From positions 558,001-622,000 of the forward strand of contig NZ_QQOH01000003.1 in assembly GCF_003345655.1 (NCBI RefSeq): a stretch of 64,000 bases of DNA, given 5' to 3'. Shown piece by piece: positions 30,032-38,900 of the stretch. The notes beneath the pieces are model-generated. The model made no database searches. It was not told the origin of the DNA and was given only the letters and a program-made list of their open reading frames with translations. This DNA comes from Motiliproteus coralliicola. Its GTDB lineage: Bacteria > Pseudomonadota > Gammaproteobacteria > Pseudomonadales > Balneatricaceae. A program made the position numbers and the translations under genes. Positions within the stretch are counted from its first letter, which is position 1. Each line of letters begins with the position of its first letter.

Positions 30032-30448
30032 TTAGCTTGGATCAGGTGGGGACAGCGACAGGCTGCTCTGCTTTCCCGAATCGGCCTCTGTCTGGGTGAC
30101 GGAGCCCTTGGTCAAAACTTCCATGATCACCGGCGGGTTATAGCCCCTGATAACCTGTTTGTTGATCAGCAGCAGCGGCGTCCCCTGGCCATTGAGCTGT
30201 TTGTATTGGTGGTAACCTTCCGAGGAGACCTCGATATTGTATTCGTAATAGGGAATCTCATTGCGCTCGAGGAAGACCTTGGTCTGATCGCAATAGGGGC
30301 ACCAGGAGGTTCCGTACAGGATCACTGGCTCCTCATGCTGCGCAGCGAAATCCGGCGCCTGCACCAAAAAGGCGTGTATGTGTCCCCGCCCCAGGTAGAC
30401 GGCGGTAATGACGGCGACTGAGACAGTCAGCCATAGGAGTTTTTTCAT
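30032..30448 (-). CDS. Membrane-anchored glutaredoxin-like protein
   Basis: A 138-residue protein. Residues about 1-20 (MKKLLWLTVSVAVITAVYLG) form a signal anchor, then a glutaredoxin fold with the dithiol active site SWCPYCDQT (about 48-56) and the cis-proline GTPLLLINKQVIRGY (about 88-102). The anchor suggests the thiol domain faces the periplasm, which is unusual for glutaredoxins, which normally work in the cytoplasm. The C-terminal tail is Ser/Thr/Pro-rich and looks disordered; it may have been altered by the deletion joining it to the LysR remnant. Confidence 0.8.
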   Translation of the reverse strand: MKKLLWLTVSVAVITAVYLGRGHIHAFLVQAPDFAAQHEEPVILYGTSWCPYCDQTKVFLERNEIPYYEYNIEVSSEGYHQYKQLNGQGTPLLLINKQVIRGYNPPVIMEVLTKGSVTQTEADSGKQSSLSLSPPDPS

Positions 30449-30544
30449 CTGCTCAGCGCCTTATCAGATAACCTCACCACGGAATGGTAGAGGCATCACC
30501 GAAAAAACGGGGTCTATCCCCGATTAACGAAGAATTTAGAAGAA

Positions 30545-32272
30545 TTAAGAAGAACAGCTCATGTGTGACACGCCACCGAGATTCCAGCACGCCAGCGGTT
30601 TCAATCGATAGTATTTATCCTCTACCGCCTTCGACTGCTCAGCGTAAGGTTGGGTCATCACGGCTTGTAGCTCTTTGATTGAATCGTAATCCCCCTTGGC
30701 CGCCTGCTGATACGCAGGAGCAAGCAACCACTCGCGCAAACTGTACTTGGGATTGACCCGTTTCATCTGGGTGGAAAGATCCTCCATCAAACCGGCTGCT
30801 TGGGCATTAGCATCGCTTTGGTTAGTGATGAGCGATCTCCATTGAGCTAGCCACTCAGACCAACGCTGGTCGGTTTCTTCATCGGTATCTTGGTAGAAAC
30901 TCTTTTTCAATGGCTCAATGTCATCGGGCACCGACGACAGCTCGCGAAAGAAGATCGTGTAGTCAACGGGTGTTTGCGCCATCAGGGTTACAAGCTCACC
31001 GAACAGCGATGGGACAAAAAGTTCAAGTCCAAGTTTTGCCGACCACATCACTTCCAGTTCCTTTTGCATCACTTCAGCAAAACCACTGCGAATATCATCG
31101 AGTTGTTGCGATGCTTCCTTATTGGAAGCCAGAAGCAGCTGCAACGCCGAGCAAAACATCGCGAAATTACGCTCTGCCGCCGCCGGTTGATTCCAAAACG
31201 CAAAGTGCTGCCCACCGCCGGTCCAGGGTTGGAAATAGGGGTCAAACGCTTCACAGAATCCGAACGGACCGAAATCCAACGTGAAGCCTCCGGCAGCGCA
31301 ATTGTCACTGTTGAAATTGCCCTGGCAGTAGCCGACCCGGATCCAGTTCGCGACCAGCGACGCCAAGCGAGCACGGAATTCACGCGCAAGCAGAACGACT
31401 TTCTCACAAGTGCTCAGTTGGCTGTCGATGACTTTGGCGTACTCTCGATCAATTAAGTGCAAGACGATCTGCTCGAGCTCCTTCAACGCGGCGGGATGCT
31501 CGCTCTTTCGAGCACGGCGACCGAACAGTTCAATCTGGCCAACCCGAAGGAACGACGGTGCCACACGGGTGGAGATCGCCACAGGCTCCTCAACCAGCCT
31601 GTCGGGATCTTGTGATGTTGAGCCTTCAGAGTACCAGGGACGCTGGACCGTCTCTGTTTTGGATACATACAAACTCAATGATCGTGACGTCGGCACGCCC
31701 AGTGCGTGCAAGTACTCCTGCGCAAGAAACTCCCGGACGCTTGAACGTAAAACGGCACGCCCATCCGCGCCGCGGCAATAAGGGGTTCGACCGCCGCCTT
31801 TGAGCTGGAATTCCCAGCGCCGGTCATTGAGGACAGCCTCAAGAACAGAAACGGCACGACCATCGCCATAGCCGTTACCCGTTCGAAACGGGCACTGCTG
31901 AGTGTATTCAGTGCCGTAGATAGAGAGCGCATAGCCGGTGGCCCAGCCTACCTTCCGTAATGGTGGTGGGACCTGCGAAAGGTCGCCACTGAACATCTGC
32001 ATGAAACCCGCTGATGTTGCCAAGCTGTCAGCAAGGCCAAGCTCGTGAAAGAGAGCTTTACTGTGCGCGATGTACTCGGGGCCGTCGATGGGTGAGGGTT
32101 GTACCGGAACATAGTGCCCTGAGAACACTTGCCGTGGTGCATGATCGGCACCATCGACTGTCGCCTCTGGATCACAGGTCAGTGTATCCATAAGCGAGTA
32201 ACTGGCTGTTTTCGCAAGCTCGTCTAACGTCGAGATGGCCGGGGAGGATTCAACAGTCTGTTTATTTTTCAT
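30545..32272 (-). CDS. selO: SelO (YdiU), protein adenylyltransferase pseudokinase
   Basis: SelO proteins have a kinase-like fold with reversed ATP binding and attach AMP to Ser, Thr or Tyr of partner proteins, a response linked to oxidative stress. Visible motifs are [21 protein letters not shown] (seen as SGDLSQ and [12 protein letters not shown]), [22 protein letters not shown] (parts [11 protein letters not shown] and [13 protein letters not shown]), [15 protein letters not shown] and LDFGPFGF. The protein ends SCSS, matching the CxSS end that in animal SelO carries selenocysteine. The start at 32272 gives 575 residues; an ATG at 32296 is an alternative. Confidence 0.92.
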   Translation of the reverse strand: MKNKQTVESSPAISTLDELAKTASYSLMDTLTCDPEATVDGADHAPRQVFSGHYVPVQPSPIDGPEYIAHSKALFHELGLADSLATSAGFMQMFSGDLSQVPPPLRKVGWATGYALSIYGTEYTQQCPFRTGNGYGDGRAVSVLEAVLNDRRWEFQLKGGGRTPYCRGADGRAVLRSSVREFLAQEYLHALGVPTSRSLSLYVSKTETVQRPWYSEGSTSQDPDRLVEEPVAISTRVAPSFLRVGQIELFGRRARKSEHPAALKELEQIVLHLIDREYAKVIDSQLSTCEKVVLLAREFRARLASLVANWIRVGYCQGNFNSDNCAAGGFTLDFGPFGFCEAFDPYFQPWTGGGQHFAFWNQPAAAERNFAMFCSALQLLLASNKEASQQLDDIRSGFAEVMQKELEVMWSAKLGLELFVPSLFGELVTLMAQTPVDYTIFFRELSSVPDDIEPLKKSFYQDTDEETDQRWSEWLAQWRSLITNQSDANAQAAGLMEDLSTQMKRVNPKYSLREWLLAPAYQQAAKGDYDSIKELQAVMTQPYAEQSKAVEDKYYRLKPLACWNLGGVSHMSCSS

Positions 32273-32337
32273 CGGAGAAGTTGGGCCTGGAAACATATCT
32301 TTGCAATATCTCAGAAGATCTGACCAGAACAAGCATA

Positions 32338-32482
32338 GCGAGTTCTACTCGTTACGCCCTCACGGGCGTGTCAGGGAAATGCGCCGCCATTTCCCTAACA
32401 ACCCTAGGCGGCCCCTGCTGCTTGTCGGCTTCGCCGATTCCTTGTGCGTTTCGCCATCCAAGGGCCGCGATTGGAACTCGCT
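32338..32482. repeat. Nested palindromic repeat element A
   Basis: An outer inverted pair GCGAGTTC / GAACTCGC (32338-32345 and 32474-32481) encloses three perfect hairpins: ACGCCC/GGGCGT (32354-32369), AGGGAAAT/ATTTCCCT (32373-32396) and GCGGCCC/GGGCCGC (32408-32414, 32462-32468), the last containing TCGGC/GCCGA (32425-32437). The nested symmetry suggests a non-coding mobile or repeated intergenic element rather than a gene. No direct flanking repeat was identified. Confidence 0.65.
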
Positions 32483-32701
32483 CGCTACGCTCACTCAAAC
32501 ATCAATCGCTTTTCTCCCTTAGATGGCTGTAATGCTCAGCTTCGCAGAAGGGGATTGGGCGTTTATCCTGAAAACCAGGAGTTTTGCATTAAGGAAATTA
32601 GTCTCTAAAACGCGGCGATAAGGATTTGAAATGCCAGTAAAAGCGGCTGGCACCCCACCCCTTCGAAGCCGATCGAACTCAGACTGAAAAAGGCCCGCAG
32701 G

Positions 32702-32864
32702 GTCGAGTCACGGATGACTCGACGGGGCGCTGGGCCATGGACGGCCCATCGCCCCGCCTCAGACTGGGTTTGATAGCGCCGCAGGCGCGTACCCATAGGG
32801 CGGTTTCGTAGGGAAAGCGTTTTTGGTTCCTTTTGTCGCCACAAAAGGAACGCGCCGAGGGCGC
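32702..32864. repeat. Tandem-hairpin repeat element B
   Basis: Five consecutive perfect or near-perfect hairpins: GTCGAGTCA/TGACTCGAC (32702-32723), GGGGCG-c-TGGGCC / GGCCCA-t-CGCCCC (32724-32755), GCGCC/GGCGC (32776-32788), an 11-pair stem GTTCCTTTTGT/ACAAAAGGAAC (32826-32851) and GCGCC/GGCGC (32852-32864). Similar strings of hairpins with a GGTTCCTTTTG core are, as I recall, scattered in several gammaproteobacterial genomes. Function unknown; it could be a mobile repeat or an RNA-stability element. Confidence 0.7.
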
Positions 32865-32904
32865 AATAAGGTGTCAACGCTATTCAGGACAGGTCAAAAA
32901 GCAC

Positions 32905-32942
32905 AAAAAAGCCCGCACTGAAACCAGCGCGGGCTTTGAGTT
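32905..32942 (-). terminator. Bidirectional-looking terminator after aceF
   Basis: A GCCCGC / GCGGGC stem (32911-32916 and 32929-32934) has a 12-base loop, with a T-run in the aceF direction (A-run at 32905-32910 on the plus strand). It lies between the aceF stop and repeat element B. Confidence 0.85.
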
Positions 32943-32958
32943 TTTTAGCCTAATCCGA

Positions 32959-34893
32959 TTACAGGATCAGTCGACGCACATCGCTCAGCAGGCCACCCAG
33001 GGTGGTCATAAAGCGACCCGCATCGGCGCCGTTGATGGCGCGGTGGTCGTAGGACAGTGCCAGCGGCAGCATCTTACGCGGCACAAACTCGGAGCCGTTC
33101 CAGACCGGCTTGATGTCGGCACGGGAAACACCCAGGATCGCCACTTCCGGTGCCGGTACGATCGGCGTGAAGCCGGTACCACCGATGCCACCGAGGCTGG
33201 AGATGGTGAAGCAGGCGCCCTGCATCTCAGCCGGCTTGAGCTTACGATTCTTGGCCTTGGCACCCAGTTCGGCCACTTCAGCAGCGATCTGGTAAATACT
33301 CTTCTGGTCGACATCGCGAACCACCGGCACCATCAGGCCAGCCGGGGTATCCATCGCTACACCGATATGGACGTACTTCTTGTGAACGATGTGCTCGCCG
33401 TCGGCGTGCATCGATACATTGAAGTTCGGATGCGCTTTCAGTGCCGCAGCAGCAGCCTTGAGCATAAACGGCAGCGGCGTAACCTTCACACCTGCCTTCT
33501 CAGCGTCGGCCTTGATCTCCTTACGGAAGGCTTCCAGCTCGGTGATGTCGACGTCGTCGAACTGAGTCACGTGCGGCACGTTGAGCCAGCAGCGCGCCAT
33601 GTTCATGGCGGTGACCTTCTTGATCTTCGACATCTTCTCCAGTTCGATCTCGCCGAACTGGGAGAAATCGACTTCCGGGATCGGCGGGATACCGGAACCA
33701 CCGGTTACCGCTGCAGCTGCCGCTTTCGGCTTGGCGGCTTCGGCCAGCGTCTGCTTGACGTAGGTCTGGACGTCTTCCTTCAGGATCCGCCCCTTCGGAC
33801 CGGTTCCCTTCACCAGAGACAGATCAACGCCGAATTCACGGGCCGTGGCACGAACCGCCGGACCGGCATGGACCTTTTTGTTGCCTTTTTCGAGCTGTTC
33901 CAGGTTCGCTCCGGAGGCTGCCGGGGCTGCTGCTTTCGGAGCCGCAGGAGCCGGAGCCGCAGCAGGTGCCGGGGCAGCCGCCGCAGGAGCTGGTGCTGCA
34001 GCCGGCGCGCCGCCTGCCACTTCCAGCTCAAGAATCAGGTCGCCTTCGCTGGCGGTGTCGCCTTCGTTGATCGACAGCGACTTCACCACACCCGCTTTCG
34101 GGGCCGGGACTTCCATCGAAGCTTTATCGGTTTCGAGAACGATCAGTGAATCGCCCTCTTCAACGCTGTCGCCGACCTTGATGCAGACTTCGATAACGTC
34201 AACGTTCTCGTGACCACCGATATCGGGCACGGTGACCGGCTCAACGCCACCGGCCACGGGGGCGGCGGCGGCAGGCGCGGCAGCCGGGGCCGGTGCAGCG
34301 GCAGCTGCCGCAGGAGCTTCGGCGGCCGGTGCTTCAGCAGCAGGTGCTCCGCCGGCAGCGCTCAGCTCAGCAATCTGATCACCTTCATTGACGGTATCGC
34401 CTTCGTTGATCGACAGGGCGGTAATCACACCGTCGGCCGGGGCCGGGATCTCCATCGACGCCTTGTCGGTCTCCAGCACGATCAGCGAATCACCTTCGCT
34501 GACGCTGTCGCCAACCTTGACGCACACTTCGATGACATCGACGTTCTCGTGGCCACCGATATCGGGCACGATCACCGGTTGCGCGGCAGCCGGAGCTGCA
34601 GCGGGGGCCGGTGCGGCTGCAGGGGCGGCGGCCGGCGCTTCAGCAGCAGCTTCGCCACCGCTGTTCATCTCACCCAGCACGTCGCCTTCACTACAGGTAT
34701 CGCCTTCGTTCAGGCTCAGGCTGGTAATCACACCCGCAGCCGGGGCCGGTACTTCCATCGAAGCCTTGTCGGTCTCCAGAACGATCAGCGAATCGCCCTC
34801 TTCAACACTGTCACCGACCTTGACGCAAACCTCGATCACGTCCACATCGTCGTGGCCGCCGATATCCGGAATGGTAATGGTTGTTACACTCAC
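32959..34893 (-). CDS. aceF: AceF, pyruvate dehydrogenase E2 (dihydrolipoamide acetyltransferase)
   Basis: The E2 core of pyruvate dehydrogenase moves the acetyl group from lipoyl arms to CoA. The 644-residue product has three tandem lipoyl domains, each with ETDKASME around the lipoylated lysine (about residues 40, 155 and 270), joined by long Ala/Pro-rich flexible linkers. A peripheral-subunit binding domain follows (AGPAVRATAREFGVDLSLV, about 345). The catalytic domain ends with YDHRAINGADAGRF, including the catalytic His. Three lipoyl domains are the E. coli-type layout. It lies 40 bases after aceE; lpd (E3) is not in the window. Confidence 0.97.
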   Translation of the reverse strand: MSVTTITIPDIGGHDDVDVIEVCVKVGDSVEEGDSLIVLETDKASMEVPAPAAGVITSLSLNEGDTCSEGDVLGEMNSGGEAAAEAPAAAPAAAPAPAAAPAAAQPVIVPDIGGHENVDVIEVCVKVGDSVSEGDSLIVLETDKASMEIPAPADGVITALSINEGDTVNEGDQIAELSAAGGAPAAEAPAAEAPAAAAAAPAPAAAPAAAAPVAGGVEPVTVPDIGGHENVDVIEVCIKVGDSVEEGDSLIVLETDKASMEVPAPKAGVVKSLSINEGDTASEGDLILELEVAGGAPAAAPAPAAAAPAPAAAPAPAAPKAAAPAASGANLEQLEKGNKKVHAGPAVRATAREFGVDLSLVKGTGPKGRILKEDVQTYVKQTLAEAAKPKAAAAAVTGGSGIPPIPEVDFSQFGEIELEKMSKIKKVTAMNMARCWLNVPHVTQFDDVDITELEAFRKEIKADAEKAGVKVTPLPFMLKAAAAALKAHPNFNVSMHADGEHIVHKKYVHIGVAMDTPAGLMVPVVRDVDQKSIYQIAAEVAELGAKAKNRKLKPAEMQGACFTISSLGGIGGTGFTPIVPAPEVAILGVSRADIKPVWNGSEFVPRKMLPLALSYDHRAINGADAGRFMTTLGGLLSDVRRLIL

Positions 34894-34933
34894 GGTTCTG
34901 TTCCTCTCGTCGTCTCGCGTTCAATCCCAACCC

Positions 34934-37594
34934 TTAAACGGTGGTCGGGTTCGGCTTCTCGGGGTTGATATTGAACTTCTTGATCGCCTCGGAGACGACG
35001 GAAGCCTTGATGGTACCCTCATCGGCCAGCGCCTTGAGCGCAGCAACAACGACGTAGTAACGGTTCACTTCGAAGAACTCGCGCAGCTTCTCGCGGGTAT
35101 CGGAGCGGCCGAAGCCGTCGGTGCCCAATACCACGTAGCGAGACGGGACGAATTCGCGAATCTGATCGGCAAACGCCTTCATGTAATCGGTGGAGGCGAT
35201 AACCGGTCCCTTGCGATCGGCCAGGCACTGCTCAACGTAGGAGGTGCGCGGCGCCTCTTCCGGATGCAGCAGGTTCCAGCGAGAGCAATCCAGCGCTTCG
35301 CGGCGCAGCTCGTTGAAGCTGGTGGCGCTCCAGATATCGGACTCAACACCGAAGTCGGCACGCAGGATGTCAGCGGCAGCGCGAACTTCGCGCAGGATGG
35401 TGCCGGAGCCCATCAGCTGAACCTTCTTCTTGGCGGTTTTCTTGCCTTCTTCAAGCAGATACAGACCCTTGATGATGCCCTCTTCCGCACCTTGCGGCAT
35501 CGCCGGCTGCGGGTAGTTTTCGTTCATCACGGTCAGGTAATAGAACACGTTTTCTTTGTCGACGAACATCCGCTTCATGCCGTCCTGCATGATCACGGTC
35601 AGCTCGTAGCCGTAGGTCGGATCGTAGGCGACACAGTTCGGGATGGTGGCGGCCAGCAGGTGGCTGTGACCGTCTTCGTGCTGCAGGCCTTCACCGTTCA
35701 GGGTGGTCCGACCGGCGGTAGCGCCGACCAGGAAGCCGCGAGCCTGGATATCACCGGCCGCCCAGGCCAGGTCCATGGTGCGCTGCAGACCGAACATCGA
35801 GTAGGAGATGTAGAACGGGATCAGCGGGCAGTTGTGGTTTGAGTAGGCGGTAGCGGCCGCGATCCAGGCTGACATGGAGCCGGATTCGTTGATCCCCTCT
35901 TCCAGGATCTGGCCCTGCTTGGACTCCTTGTACCACATGATCTGGTCGCGATCGTGGGGCACGTAACGCTGACCTTCAGAGGTGTAGATACCCAGCTGAC
36001 GGAACATACCTTCCATACCGAAGGTACGGGCTTCGTCCGGTACGATCGGAACGATGCGATCACCGATATTCTTGTCTTTCGCCAGTGTCGACAGGGTACG
36101 AACAAACGACATGGTGGTGGACAGTTCGCGCTTGCCGCTGTCCTTGAGCTGACCGCCCAGGTCTTCCAGCGACGGAATCTGCAGCGCTTCAAAATCGTTG
36201 CGACGCTGCGGGTACATACCGCCAAGCTTCTCACGGCGGCCCATCATGTACTTCAGTTCAGGGCTGTCCGGGGACGGACGGTAGTACGGGGTGGTCTTGA
36301 GCTGGTCATCGTCCAGCGGAATGCTGAAGCGATCACGGAAGTCGAGTAGGTCATCCATCGCCACCTTCTTCATCGAGTGGGTAGCGTTCTTAGCTTCACC
36401 GGATTTACCGGTACCGTAACCTTTAACGGTCTGCGCCAGAATGACGGTCGGCTGGCCTTTGTGGTTAACCGCCTCATGGTAGGCCGCGTAAACCTTGTAG
36501 GGATCGTGGCCGCCACGGTTCAGGTTCATGATGTCCTCGTCGGACATATCCTTGACCATCTCCAGCAGCTCAGGATGCTTACCGAATACATGCTCACGGG
36601 TGTAAGCGCCGCCGTTGGCCTTACAGTTCTGCAGCTCGCCGTCACAGATTTCGTTCATGGTCTGCAGCAGCAGGCCGTCTTCGTCCTTCTCGAACAGCGG
36701 ATCCCAGTGACGACCCCACAGGACCTTGATCACGTTCCAGCCGGCACCGCGGAATTCGCCTTCCAGCTCCTGAACCACCTTGCCGTTGCCGCGAACCGGG
36801 CCATCCAGTCGCTGCAGGTTACAGTTGATTACGAAGATCAGGTTTTCCAGTTTCTCACGACCGGCCAGCGCGATGGCACCCAGGGATTCCGGCTCGTCGC
36901 ACTCACCATCACCCAGGAAGGCCCAGACCTTCCGGTCGCCACGATTGATCATGCCGCGAGCGGACAGGTAACGCATCACGTGGGCTTGGTAGATCGCCTG
37001 GATCGGACCCAGACCCATGGAAACGGTCGGGAACTGCCAGAAGTCGGGCATCAGCCAGGGGTGGGGGTAGGAGGACAGGCCGTTACCATCGACTTCACGA
37101 CGGTAGTTATCCATCTGTTCTTCGGTCAGACGACCCTCGAGGTAGGCACGGGCATAGATACCCGGCGCAATGTGGCCTTGGAAGAAGACCAGATCGCCTT
37201 CCTGCTCCCCTTCGGGGCCGCGGAAGAAGTGGTTGAAACCGATGTCATAAAGAGTGGCGGAAGAGGAGAAGCTGGAGATGTGACCACCCAGGCCGTCATC
37301 GTTGTCATTGGCACGCATAACCATCGCCATCGCGTTCCAGCGGATCAGCGAGCGGATGCGGCGCTCCATAAAGAGGTCACCCGGCAAGGGTTGCTCATCT
37401 TTGGGGGCAATAGTGTTGCAGTAGGGCGTGGTAACGGTGTCATTCTGCTCGGCACCCAATTCGCGGGCCTTTTGACCCAGCTTGGCCAGCAGATACTTGG
37501 CCCGGTCGGAGCCCTCGTTCTTGGCAACGGACTCAAGGGCGTCTAGCCACTCCTGCGTTTCAATAGGATCGATGTCGTCGATACGTTCTTGCAC
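34934..37594 (-). CDS. aceE: AceE, pyruvate dehydrogenase E1 (homodimeric)
   Basis: Thiamine-diphosphate enzyme that decarboxylates pyruvate and acetylates the lipoyl groups of AceF. The start is a GTG at 37594: GGAGGT lies eight bases upstream and the product then begins MQERIDDIDPIETQEW, as in E. coli. The resulting 886 residues match E. coli AceE (887). The ThDP/Mg motif GDGECDEPESLGAIALA (about 230) and the flexible-loop region AKNATHSMKK (about 405) are visible. It heads the aceEF operon; no perfect PdhR palindrome was seen in the ~180 bases before it. Confidence 0.97.
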   Translation of the reverse strand: MQERIDDIDPIETQEWLDALESVAKNEGSDRAKYLLAKLGQKARELGAEQNDTVTTPYCNTIAPKDEQPLPGDLFMERRIRSLIRWNAMAMVMRANDNDDGLGGHISSFSSSATLYDIGFNHFFRGPEGEQEGDLVFFQGHIAPGIYARAYLEGRLTEEQMDNYRREVDGNGLSSYPHPWLMPDFWQFPTVSMGLGPIQAIYQAHVMRYLSARGMINRGDRKVWAFLGDGECDEPESLGAIALAGREKLENLIFVINCNLQRLDGPVRGNGKVVQELEGEFRGAGWNVIKVLWGRHWDPLFEKDEDGLLLQTMNEICDGELQNCKANGGAYTREHVFGKHPELLEMVKDMSDEDIMNLNRGGHDPYKVYAAYHEAVNHKGQPTVILAQTVKGYGTGKSGEAKNATHSMKKVAMDDLLDFRDRFSIPLDDDQLKTTPYYRPSPDSPELKYMMGRREKLGGMYPQRRNDFEALQIPSLEDLGGQLKDSGKRELSTTMSFVRTLSTLAKDKNIGDRIVPIVPDEARTFGMEGMFRQLGIYTSEGQRYVPHDRDQIMWYKESKQGQILEEGINESGSMSAWIAAATAYSNHNCPLIPFYISYSMFGLQRTMDLAWAAGDIQARGFLVGATAGRTTLNGEGLQHEDGHSHLLAATIPNCVAYDPTYGYELTVIMQDGMKRMFVDKENVFYYLTVMNENYPQPAMPQGAEEGIIKGLYLLEEGKKTAKKKVQLMGSGTILREVRAAADILRADFGVESDIWSATSFNELRREALDCSRWNLLHPEEAPRTSYVEQCLADRKGPVIASTDYMKAFADQIREFVPSRYVVLGTDGFGRSDTREKLREFFEVNRYYVVVAALKALADEGTIKASVVSEAIKKFNINPEKPNPTTV

Positions 37595-37802
37595 TCTAAT
37601 GACCTCCAAAATCGCCGCCAAGACCTGAATCGGGTTGGGGATTCAACACCCGAAAAACCTATAGCCAGCGGCATTGCTGCACTGCAGCGTTCCCCCCTGG
37701 GATGAAAAAGCGTAGCGATACTACAAAAACAACCTTGCGCTGTCTACAAAATCAACAAAATTGACCTAAAACAAGACCAAAAGGTAGTAAAACTACATAC
37801 AA

Positions 37803-38564
37803 CTACTTATTCAATTCTGAGCGCCTACGCGAGCGCTCCTGACGTGCTTCTTCCTTGCCGTAGTCAGACACCACCTCCTCGACATAGACCAGATGATCGT
37901 AGGCGGCCTGGCGCGCCTGCTCCGGCTTGCCGTCAAAGATCGCATCCATCAATACCTTATGCTGGCCATGGATCTTGGAGCGGTGGCCCCGTTGTGGGTA
38001 AGCCTGCTCCAGGTTATTCATGATGTTCTTCTCCACCAGCCCCAGCAACGCCCGCATCGTGTGTAGCAGTACGACATTATGGGAGGCTTCGGCGATCCGT
38101 AGGTGAAACTCGACATCCGCTTTCACCTCTTGCTCAAAGGCCTTGGCTTCGTGGTAGCCCTCCAATTCATCGTAGATTTTCTGAATCGCCCGACGGTCTG
38201 ATTCGGTGCTTCGCAACGCAGCATAATAGGCAGCCACACCTTCCAGCGCGTGACGGAATTCCAACAGATCTGCCTGCGCTTCGGGGTGGGACGAAAACAG
38301 GGTTAATAAAGGATCAGCATAGCCGCCATCCAGGGTATCCGACACATAGGTGCCACCACCCTGGCGACTGGTCAGCAACCCTTTGGCTACCAGTTTTTGC
38401 ACCGCTTCCCGCAAAGAAGGCCGCGACACTTCAAACTGTTTCGACAGCTCACGCTCCGACGGAAGCTTCTGGCCGGGCTTGAGACTGCCTTCCAGAATCA
38501 TGCTCTCCAGCTCCTCCATGATCACATCGGAGATCTTGGGCTGTTTAACTCGTCTATACTTCAT
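37803..38564 (-). CDS. pdhR: PdhR, GntR/FadR-type regulator of pyruvate dehydrogenase
   Basis: PdhR represses pdhR-aceEF-lpd in E. coli and releases DNA when it binds pyruvate. The 253-residue product has an N-terminal winged helix-turn-helix (LPSERELSKQFEVSRPSLRE and the wing SRQGGGTYV, about residues 35-80) and an FCD-type effector domain with LLEFRHALEGVAAYYAALRST (read as LLEFRHALEG and AAYYAALRST) closely matching E. coli PdhR. A perfect ATTGGTATTACCAAT operator sits 26 bases before its start (38590-38604), implying autorepression. It is divergent from the TRAP/D-lactate operon, which carries a second copy. Confidence 0.94.
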   Translation of the reverse strand: MKYRRVKQPKISDVIMEELESMILEGSLKPGQKLPSERELSKQFEVSRPSLREAVQKLVAKGLLTSRQGGGTYVSDTLDGGYADPLLTLFSSHPEAQADLLEFRHALEGVAAYYAALRSTESDRRAIQKIYDELEGYHEAKAFEQEVKADVEFHLRIAEASHNVVLLHTMRALLGLVEKNIMNNLEQAYPQRGHRSKIHGQHKVLMDAIFDGKPEQARQAAYDHLVYVEEVVSDYGKEEARQERSRRRSELNK

Positions 38565-38589
38565 TGATTCAAATTACTCGCCTCAGAAT

Positions 38590-38604
38590 ATTGGTATTAC
38601 CAAT
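38590..38604. promoter_or_regulatory. PdhR-type operator upstream of pdhR
   Basis: ATTGGTATTACCAAT, a perfect 15-base palindrome matching the PdhR/LldR consensus, 26 bases before the pdhR start codon. Its position suggests it overlaps the pdhR promoter or start site and mediates autorepression. Confidence 0.88.
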
Positions 38605-38778
38605 TTTTGGTTTCAGCAGTTATAGCACGGATGCCCAGATATGCAAAACCAGCCCCCGACACCGTCGACAAAACACCTCCCACATTTTTTACTCTTCCCT
38701 CTGTTTACCTGCACCCATATAAATCAATTGGTTACAGTTTATTTCGACCAAAGTTTAAACAAACCTCCCAACAGAGGG

Positions 38779-38808
38779 TTGACAGCCACCCCCTGAAATC
38801 ACTACGGT
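38779..38808 (+). promoter_or_regulatory. Predicted promoter of the TRAP/D-lactate operon
   Basis: TTGACA (38779-38784), an 18-base spacer and TACGGT (38803-38808). The -35 is perfect and the -10 weak. The predicted start, about 38815, puts the second PdhR operator at about +12 to +26, a classic repressing position. Confidence 0.5.
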
Positions 38809-38825
38809 ATTAGACCCAAGCAAAC

Positions 38826-38840
38826 ATTGGTATTACCAAT
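38826..38840. promoter_or_regulatory. PdhR-type operator upstream of dctP
   Basis: A second exact copy of ATTGGTATTACCAAT, 60 bases before the dctP start, in the 336-base divergent region. Together with the copy at 38590-38604 it links the TRAP/D-lactate genes to PdhR control. Confidence 0.88.
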
Positions 38841-38900
38841 TTACCAACGACCTTCCCCAGGTTCGAACAGATAACAAAAAAGAACATTCGAGGATTCATC

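Larger units (their letters stand above)
32273..32958. other. Gene-free region with two hairpin-rich repeats and the aceF terminator
   Basis: No protein gene is supported between selO and aceF. The space is taken by two separate palindromic elements (32338-32482 and 32702-32864, listed separately) and the aceF terminator (32905-32942). Both elements look like intergenic repeats that could form strong hairpins in either transcript. Confidence 0.7.

Noticed and set aside
32605-32877. A 90-codon open frame across repeat B on the minus strand
   Set aside because: It overlaps the hairpin array, lacks a ribosome binding site and has no recognisable domain.
32833-37546. Long plus-strand open frames opposite aceF and aceE
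   Set aside because: They are antisense shadows of highly biased GC-rich genes; composition and lack of homology fit shadows.
37622-37802. PdhR operator in front of aceE
   Set aside because: Only loose half-sites are present; no copy of the perfect palindrome was found, so none is annotated.
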